Below are positions 5,287 to 9,704 of a DNA stretch of 9,704 nucleotides, piece after piece. Made by a program: the position numbers and the translations under genes. The notes beneath the pieces are model-generated. The model did no database searches. It had not been told where the DNA came from and saw only the letters and a program-made list of their open reading frames with translations. Positions within the stretch are counted from its first letter, which is position 1, and each line of letters begins with the position of its first letter. The DNA is from Planctomycetota bacterium (GTDB lineage Bacteria; Planctomycetota; UBA1135; GCA-002686595). Location: the NCBI GenBank assembly GCA_022447405.1, contig JAKVCE010000054.1:1-9704 (forward strand), given 5' to 3'.

Positions 5287-7395
5287 ATGAAGATCACCCC
5301 CCGCACCCTCTCTCTCTCGCTCCTCCTCCTCGCCGCCTGCGGCTACCAAGGCGACCCCGAGCGCTTCGCCCAGGCCAACACAGAGGAGTTCCAGAAGGTC
5401 GCTGATGAGCTCAAGGAGACCGCAGAGCTCCTGCGTGAGTCCGCCGAGGAGCTGCGTCTGGCCGCTGCAGAGGTTCGAGAGGCCGCGCGCTACCGCCCCG
5501 CAGCGGGCGAGCTCCAGGCGCCCGTGAGCGGAGACAGCGCAGCCGATGAGGTCTCCCTCGACCTCCCCATGGTGCGCTATGAGTGGGACCCGAGCGCGGG
5601 CGATGAGAGCGTCTCCGCCGAGCTCGGCGGCCCCGGCTTCACGGGCGAGGGCTGGGAGTCCAACTTTGAGTTCCCGGCGATGGGCTCTGCAGACGCGGTG
5701 AAGGGCGGCAGGATCACCATGTACGTCTCCGACTGGCCCGCCAACATCCGCCAAGCGGGCCAAGACTGGAACACCGCCTTCAACTACCGGGCGAACGACC
5801 TGTGCATGAGCCGCCTCGTCTCGACGCACCCCATCACCCTCGAGTACTACCCCGTCATCGCGACCCACTGGAAGATCAGCGAGGACAAGATGACGTACTG
5901 GTACCGGATCAACCCGGAGGCGCGCTGGAGCGACGGCTCGGAGGTGACGGCCCACGATGTCCACGCGACCTGGAAGCTGCGCACAGACCCGACGCTGCTC
6001 GAGCCCTCGAGCGTCGTGACCTACGGCAAGATGAACGAGCCCGAGGTCCTCTCCAAGTACATGCTCAAGGTCACGGTGAACGAGGAGAGCTGGAAGAACT
6101 TCCTCTACTTCTCCGGGATGGCGATCCTCCCCGCCGCGGACATCGAGAGCGCTGGCAACCCCGAGGACGAGCGCGGCAAGGCCTACCTCGACGAGTTCAA
6201 CTTCAAGTTCACGATGTCCTGCGGCGCCTACGAGGTCCGCGAAGAGGACATCAACACCGGCAAGACCATCTCCATCCGCCGCCGTGAGGACTGGTGGGCC
6301 AAGGACAACCCCGCCTTCACCGGGCTCAACAACATCGACGAGTACCGCTTCATCGTCGTCAAGGACTACACCCTCGCCTACGAGAAGCTGAAGAAGGGCG
6401 AGATCGACTACTACGTCGTCCCGAAGGCCGAGTGGTGGGCCAAGCAGATCCCCGAGCTCGACCAAGTCAAGCAGGGGATGATCGTGCCGCACAAGGTGTT
6501 CAACGACTCTCCCGTCGGGACCGCTGGCATGGCGATCAACATGAGCAAGCCCGGCCTCGACGACGTGCGCGTGCGCAAGGCGCTGAACCACCTGAACAAC
6601 CGCGAGCTCAAGATCGAGAAGCTCTACTACAACGAGTACGTCCCGCTCTCGAGCTACTACCAGGGCGGGCTCTACCAGAACCCTGAGAACGTGCTCATCG
6701 AGTACGACGTCGAGGAGGCCGTGCGCCTGCTCGAGGAGGCTGGCTACAGCGAGTACGACGATGAGGGCTACCGCACGAAGGACGGGCGCAGGCTGCGCTT
6801 CACCCTGACATACCGCTCGAAGGCTTCAGAGCGCGGCCTCACCATGTTCCAGGAGGCCTGCCGTGAGGCTGGGGTGAAGATCGACCTCCAGCTCCTGACG
6901 CCGGCCTCTGCCTGGAAGAACCTCCGCGCCAAGGAGTTCGAGCTCATGAGCACGGCCTGGGGCGCGCTGGTCTTCCCCAACCCCGAGACCTCCTACCACA
7001 GCCGCTACGCCATCGAGCCCGACAACAACAACGTCACGGGCTTCGCGAACGCGCGCGTCGACGAGCTCTGCTCCGAGTACGACCAGACCTACGACGTGAA
7101 CCGCCGCATCGAGATCATCCGAGAGGTCGACGGCATCGTCTACAACGAGTACCCCTACGTCCTCGACCACTTCGGCCCCGCCCAGCGCGTCGCCTTCTGG
7201 AACAAGTTCTCCATGCCCGACTTCGGCGCCCTGCGCTTCGTCGACGCCGAAGAGCTCATGTACACCTGGTGGGTCGACCCCGAGAAGGAGGCCGCCCTCG
7301 AGGCCGCGAAGGCGGACCCCGCCATGACGCTCGAGAAGCTCCCCATCGAGAACCGCTTCTGGCAAGACTGGAACGCCGCGCGGAGCGGCCGCTGA
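5287..7395 (+). CDS. yejA: YejA-like peptide ABC transporter substrate-binding lipoprotein with coiled-coil extension
   Basis: A 702-residue family 5 solute-binding protein (SBP_bac_5) that captures peptides or similar solutes for the permeases encoded next. MKITPRTLSLSLLLLAAC is a lipoprotein signal with lipobox Cys18; the ATG at 5242 would add 15 Pro-rich residues before it and is rejected. Residues 35-66 place F, V, L, T, L, S, L, A, V, A at strict 3-4 spacing (35, 38, 42, 45, 49, 52, 56, 59, 63, 66), an uninterrupted coiled coil. An acidic linker to ~138 follows. The binding domain runs from KGGRITMYVSDW (139 onward) through ARWSDGSEVTAHDV (from 212), VRKALNHLNNRE near 428 and AVRLLEEAGY near 480, all SBP_bac_5 hallmarks. 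Assignment to YejA rather than OppA/DppA rests on the YejB- and YejE-type permeases. E. coli YejA is about 100 residues shorter and not known as a lipoprotein. Ligand unknown. Confidence 0.9.
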   Translation: MKITPRTLSLSLLLLAACGYQGDPERFAQANTEEFQKVADELKETAELLRESAEELRLAAAEVREAARYRPAAGELQAPVSGDSAADEVSLDLPMVRYEWDPSAGDESVSAELGGPGFTGEGWESNFEFPAMGSADAVKGGRITMYVSDWPANIRQAGQDWNTAFNYRANDLCMSRLVSTHPITLEYYPVIATHWKISEDKMTYWYRINPEARWSDGSEVTAHDVHATWKLRTDPTLLEPSSVVTYGKMNEPEVLSKYMLKVTVNEESWKNFLYFSGMAILPAADIESAGNPEDERGKAYLDEFNFKFTMSCGAYEVREEDINTGKTISIRRREDWWAKDNPAFTGLNNIDEYRFIVVKDYTLAYEKLKKGEIDYYVVPKAEWWAKQIPELDQVKQGMIVPHKVFNDSPVGTAGMAINMSKPGLDDVRVRKALNHLNNRELKIEKLYYNEYVPLSSYYQGGLYQNPENVLIEYDVEEAVRLLEEAGYSEYDDEGYRTKDGRRLRFTLTYRSKASERGLTMFQEACREAGVKIDLQLLTPASAWKNLRAKEFELMSTAWGALVFPNPETSYHSRYAIEPDNNNVTGFANARVDELCSEYDQTYDVNRRIEIIREVDGIVYNEYPYVLDHFGPAQRVAFWNKFSMPDFGALRFVDAEELMYTWWVDPEKEAALEAAKADPAMTLEKLPIENRFWQDWNAARSGR

Positions 7396-7427
7396 GGTCT
7401 TGAGACTCTAGAGAGCGAGCTGACCCC

Positions 7428-8459
7428 ATGGGCGCCTACTTCTTCCGCAGAGCACTGCTGATGATCCCGACCTTCCTCGGGATCACCTTCTTGGTGTTCA
7501 CCATCACCCGCTTCGTCCCAGGCGGGCCCATCGAGCAGATGATGGTGAAGATGCAGATGGCGGAGTCGGAGGCAGGCGGCGGCAGCGGCGGAGACTTCGA
7601 CGGCGCGGTGCAGATCCCCGACTCGGTCCGGGAGGAGCTCGAGAAGCAGTTCGGCTTCGACAAGCCCTTCTACCTCGCCTACTTGGACTGGGTCTCTGAC
7701 GTCGTCGTCCTCGACCTCGGCACGAGCTACAAATACAGACAGCCGGTCTGGGACATCGTGAAGTCGCGCTTCCCAGTGAGCATCTTCCTCGGGCTCACGG
7801 GCTTCTTGCTCGGCTACCTGATCTGCATCCCACTCGGGATCCGCAAGGCCATCCGCCACGGCGGGGTCTTCGACTTCGGCTCGAGCGTGCTCATCTTCAT
7901 GGCCTACTCCGTCCCTGGCTGGGCGATCGGCGGCCTGCTCCTCGTGCTCCTCGGCGGCGGCAGCTTCTGGGACATCGTCCCCTTGGGCGGCTTCCGCGGC
8001 GACAGCTGGGACGAGCTCTCGACCTGGGGGAAGATCAAAGACCAGCTCCACCACATGATCCTGCCGGTCTTCGCCTACACCATCGGCAGCTTCGCGACGC
8101 TCACGATCCTGATGAAGAACTCCCTCATGGAGAACCTCGGTCAGGACTATGTGCGCACGGCCTTCGCCAAGGGCCTCGGCGAGCGCCGCGTCGTGCTCGT
8201 CCACGCGCTCCGGAACTCGCTCATCCCGATCTGCACCGGCCTCGGTCACGCCCTCAGCCTGGTCATGGCTGGCAGCTACCTGATCGAGAAGGTCTTCAAC
8301 ATCGACGGCATCGGCTACCTCGGCTACACCTCGATCATCGAGCGTGACTACGCCGTCGTCATGGGCGTGCTCGTCATCAACGTCTTCCTGATGCTCCTCG
8401 GCAACATCCTCTCGGATGTGCTCTACGTCCTCGTCGACCCAAGGATCCGCTTCTCCTGA
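7428..8459 (+). CDS. yejB: YejB-type peptide ABC transporter permease
   Basis: A 343-residue inner-membrane permease of the DppB/OppB class (BPD_transp_1), closest in features to E. coli YejB. It opens with MGAYFFRRALLMIPTFLGIT, matching the YejB start MGAY-hydrophobic-RR, with a first membrane helix at ~9-27. The segment ~45-75, containing a Gly-rich stretch and FGFDKPFYLAYLDWV, corresponds to YejB's characteristic insert before the GFDKP motif. PVSIFLGL...IPLGIRKAI, LLGGGSFWDIVPLGG and the ending VLYVLVDPRIRFS also match YejB closely. The cytoplasmic EAA-type loop that contacts the ATPase is at ~241-265 (YVRTAFAKGLGERRVV). It starts 32 nt after the binding-protein stop, without an obvious ribosome binding site, and its TGA overlaps the next ATG by one base, indicating translational coupling. 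It would form a heterodimer with the YejE-like permease. Confidence 0.93.
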   Translation: MGAYFFRRALLMIPTFLGITFLVFTITRFVPGGPIEQMMVKMQMAESEAGGGSGGDFDGAVQIPDSVREELEKQFGFDKPFYLAYLDWVSDVVVLDLGTSYKYRQPVWDIVKSRFPVSIFLGLTGFLLGYLICIPLGIRKAIRHGGVFDFGSSVLIFMAYSVPGWAIGGLLLVLLGGGSFWDIVPLGGFRGDSWDELSTWGKIKDQLHHMILPVFAYTIGSFATLTILMKNSLMENLGQDYVRTAFAKGLGERRVVLVHALRNSLIPICTGLGHALSLVMAGSYLIEKVFNIDGIGYLGYTSIIERDYAVVMGVLVINVFLMLLGNILSDVLYVLVDPRIRFS

Positions 8460-9547
8460 TGAGCGAAGTCCAAGACAGCGCGGCGACAGACGCACCGGCC
8501 GAGGCCCCCCTCTCCGTCCTCCAGCGGCGGTGGCGGAAGTTCAAGACCCTGAAGAGGGGCTGGTACAGCTTCCAGATCCTGGTCTTCCTCTACCTCGCCT
8601 CCTTCCTCCTGCCGGTCCTCGTGAACAGCGACGCCCTCTGCGTGCGCTACCAGGGCGAGTGGCACTTCCCCGTCTTCGGCGGCTTCCACCAGGCGCGAGA
8701 CTTCGGCCAAGACAAGATCGGCCAGGTCAATTGGCGTGACCTCCAGGAGCAGTACTACTTCGAGGGCGAGGACAACTTCGTGCTCCTCCCCCCTTACCCC
8801 TACAACCCGCTGGAGAACCTCCTCCACGAGTCCAACCTGGTGGGCCAGCCGCCCCACGCGCCGAACGCCTACCACATCCTCGGCACGGACGACCGCGGGC
8901 GAGACGTCTTCGTCCGCCTGGTCTACGGCTTCCGCACCTCGATCACCTTCGCCCTCGGGGTGATCATCCTGAGCTACATCATCGGGATGACGATCGGCGC
9001 CTGCTTCGGCTACTTCTCCGGCCGCATCGACTTCTGGGGCCAGCGCCTCGTGGAGATCTGGTCGGGGCTCCCCTTCCTCTACACGATCATCATCATCAGC
9101 TCGATCGTGAAGCCCGGCATGTGGCTCTTGATCCTCCTCCTCGCGCTCTTCCGCTGGGTAGGGATCAGCTTCTACATGCGCGGCGAGTTCTACCGTGAGA
9201 AGTCCAGGGACTACGTCGCGGCCGCCATCGCCCAAGGCGAGAGCCACCGCTCGATCATGTTCCGCCACATCCTCCCGAACGGCCTCACCCCCATCATCAG
9301 CTTCGCGCCCTTCGCCGTCGTCGTCACGATCTCCTCGCTCGTGAGCCTCGACTACCTCGGCTTCGGGCTGCCTGCCCCCACACCCAGCTGGGGCGAGCTC
9401 GTGAACCAGGGCCTCGAGAACATCACCGCGTGGCACCTCGTGTTCTTCCCCCTGGGCGCCATGTTCTTCACCCTCCTCCTCGTCGTGTTCATCGGCGAGG
9501 CCGTCCGTGAGGCCTTCGACCCGAAGGTCTTCAGCCGCCTGCGCTAG
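8459..9547 (+). CDS. yejE: YejE-type peptide ABC transporter permease
   Basis: A 362-residue DppC/OppC-class permease matching YejE. A cytoplasmic N-terminus with RRWRKFKTLKRGWYS precedes the first helix at ~38-57. The long external loop of ~100 residues carries LCVRYQGEWHFPVFGG and RDFGQDKIGQ, corresponding to E. coli YejE's VRYDGSWYFP region. LGTDDRGRDVFVRLVYGFR marks the start of the conserved transporter core, followed by WGQRLVEIWSGLPFLY. The EAA loop for ATPase contact is at ~252-277 (YVAAAIAQGESHRSIMFRH). The end, FIGEAVREAFDPKVF, matches the FIGEAVRDAFDP ending of YejE. The start codon shares its A with the YejB-like stop (TGATG), and the ATPase gene follows after 7 nt. Alternative DppC/OppC naming is possible, but the external loop and ending favour YejE. 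Confidence 0.93.
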   Translation: MSEVQDSAATDAPAEAPLSVLQRRWRKFKTLKRGWYSFQILVFLYLASFLLPVLVNSDALCVRYQGEWHFPVFGGFHQARDFGQDKIGQVNWRDLQEQYYFEGEDNFVLLPPYPYNPLENLLHESNLVGQPPHAPNAYHILGTDDRGRDVFVRLVYGFRTSITFALGVIILSYIIGMTIGACFGYFSGRIDFWGQRLVEIWSGLPFLYTIIIISSIVKPGMWLLILLLALFRWVGISFYMRGEFYREKSRDYVAAAIAQGESHRSIMFRHILPNGLTPIISFAPFAVVVTISSLVSLDYLGFGLPAPTPSWGELVNQGLENITAWHLVFFPLGAMFFTLLLVVFIGEAVREAFDPKVFSRLR

Positions 9548-9554
9548 ATCTCCC

Positions 9555-9704
9555 GTGTCAGAACCCCTCGTCAAAGTCAGAGACCTGCAGACCTCCTTCG
9601 ACGTCGAAGGCAGGCAGGCGACCGCTGTGTCCGAGGTCTCCTTCGACGTGAACCGGAACGAGTTCCTCGGCGTCGTGGGTGAGTCGGGCTCTGGCAAGTC
9701 GGTG
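9555..9704 (+). CDS. yejF: YejF-like ABC transporter ATPase, N-terminal 50 codons (runs off window)
   Basis: A GTG at 9555, 7 nt after the YejE-like stop, opens a frame that continues to the window edge: SEPLVKVRDLQTSFDVEGRQ and then AVSEVSFDV, the typical beginning of an oligopeptide ABC ATPase. Codons 42-49 encode GESGSGKS, a complete Walker A motif (G-x-x-G-x-G-K-S). In the Yej system this subunit powers import through the two permeases and in E. coli contains two fused ATPase domains; whether that holds here cannot be seen. The GTG is chosen because family similarity begins just after it. No ribosome binding site is clear, and coupling to the upstream stop is likely. Confidence 0.93.
   Translation, partial: MSEPLVKVRDLQTSFDVEGRQATAVSEVSFDVNRNEFLGVVGESGSGKSV

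Noticed and set aside
5266..6591. Minus-strand frame of 441 codons opposite the binding-protein gene
   Set aside because: Compositionally biased shadow; the plus frame carries lipoprotein and SBP_bac_5 features.
7155..9697. Long minus-strand frames (7155-8495 and 8423-9697) opposite the Yej permease genes
   Set aside because: Low-complexity Glu/Asp/Val/Ala/His-rich translations typical of antisense shadows; the plus strand encodes recognisable permeases throughout.
1..9704. Mobile elements, CRISPR arrays, phage or integron sequence
   Set aside because: No spaced direct repeats, transposase or integrase motifs or terminal inverted repeats were seen; the tRNA has no adjacent integrase or duplicated 3' end that would mark an attachment site.

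Overview
The window reads as a GC-rich, densely coded bacterial chromosome segment, most likely from a planctomycete (Planctomycetota). The basis is a secreted-protein repertoire typical of that phylum: a type I sulfatase lipoprotein, a CotH-family secreted protein, and a protein with DUF1080 domains joined to a redoxin. The CotH-family protein also ends in a Cys/Gly-rich C-terminal module (CPCGN...C...YRN...TFNLT-like...W) that I associate with planctomycetes of the Saltatorellus/Poly30 type. The phylum is fairly secure; anything finer is a guess. No plasmid, phage, IS or CRISPR sequence is visible. Genes start without convincing Shine-Dalgarno sequences at normal spacing.

Layout. Positions 1-355 (minus) hold the N-terminal 118 residues of a sulfatase lipoprotein that runs off the left edge. 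It is divergent from a large secreted CotH-kinase-family protein (552-3191, possibly starting at 483), and the AT-richer gap between them carries a perfect 14-bp palindrome. After a 90-nt gap with two hairpins comes an exported double-DUF1080 plus redoxin fusion (3282-5039). Convergent to it on the minus strand is a tRNA with a CAU anticodon (5088-5164) whose body matches the lysidine-dependent tRNA-Ile2 type rather than tRNA-Met. A perfect 24-bp palindrome separates the two and absorbs the tRNA's encoded CCA.

From 5287 to the right edge lies a YejABEF-type peptide ABC importer operon: a substrate-binding lipoprotein (yejA-like), two permeases (yejB, yejE) and the first 50 codons of the ATPase (yejF, GTG start, Walker A visible). 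The spacing is 32 nt, then a 1-nt stop/start overlap, then 7 nt, so these are probably cotranscribed.

How they fit together. The first three protein genes encode exported proteins, plausibly for polysaccharide or surface processing (desulfation, disaccharide/glucan binding or hydrolysis, surface protein modification), but nothing shows they form one pathway. The Yej operon is a separate nutrient or peptide uptake unit. The most unusual features are the domain fusion at 3282-5039, the heptad-repeat coiled coil between the lipid anchor and the binding domain of the YejA-like protein, the palindrome fused to the tRNA 3' end, and the alternative RNA foldings at 3215-3271. I found no convincing wholly new multi-gene system.
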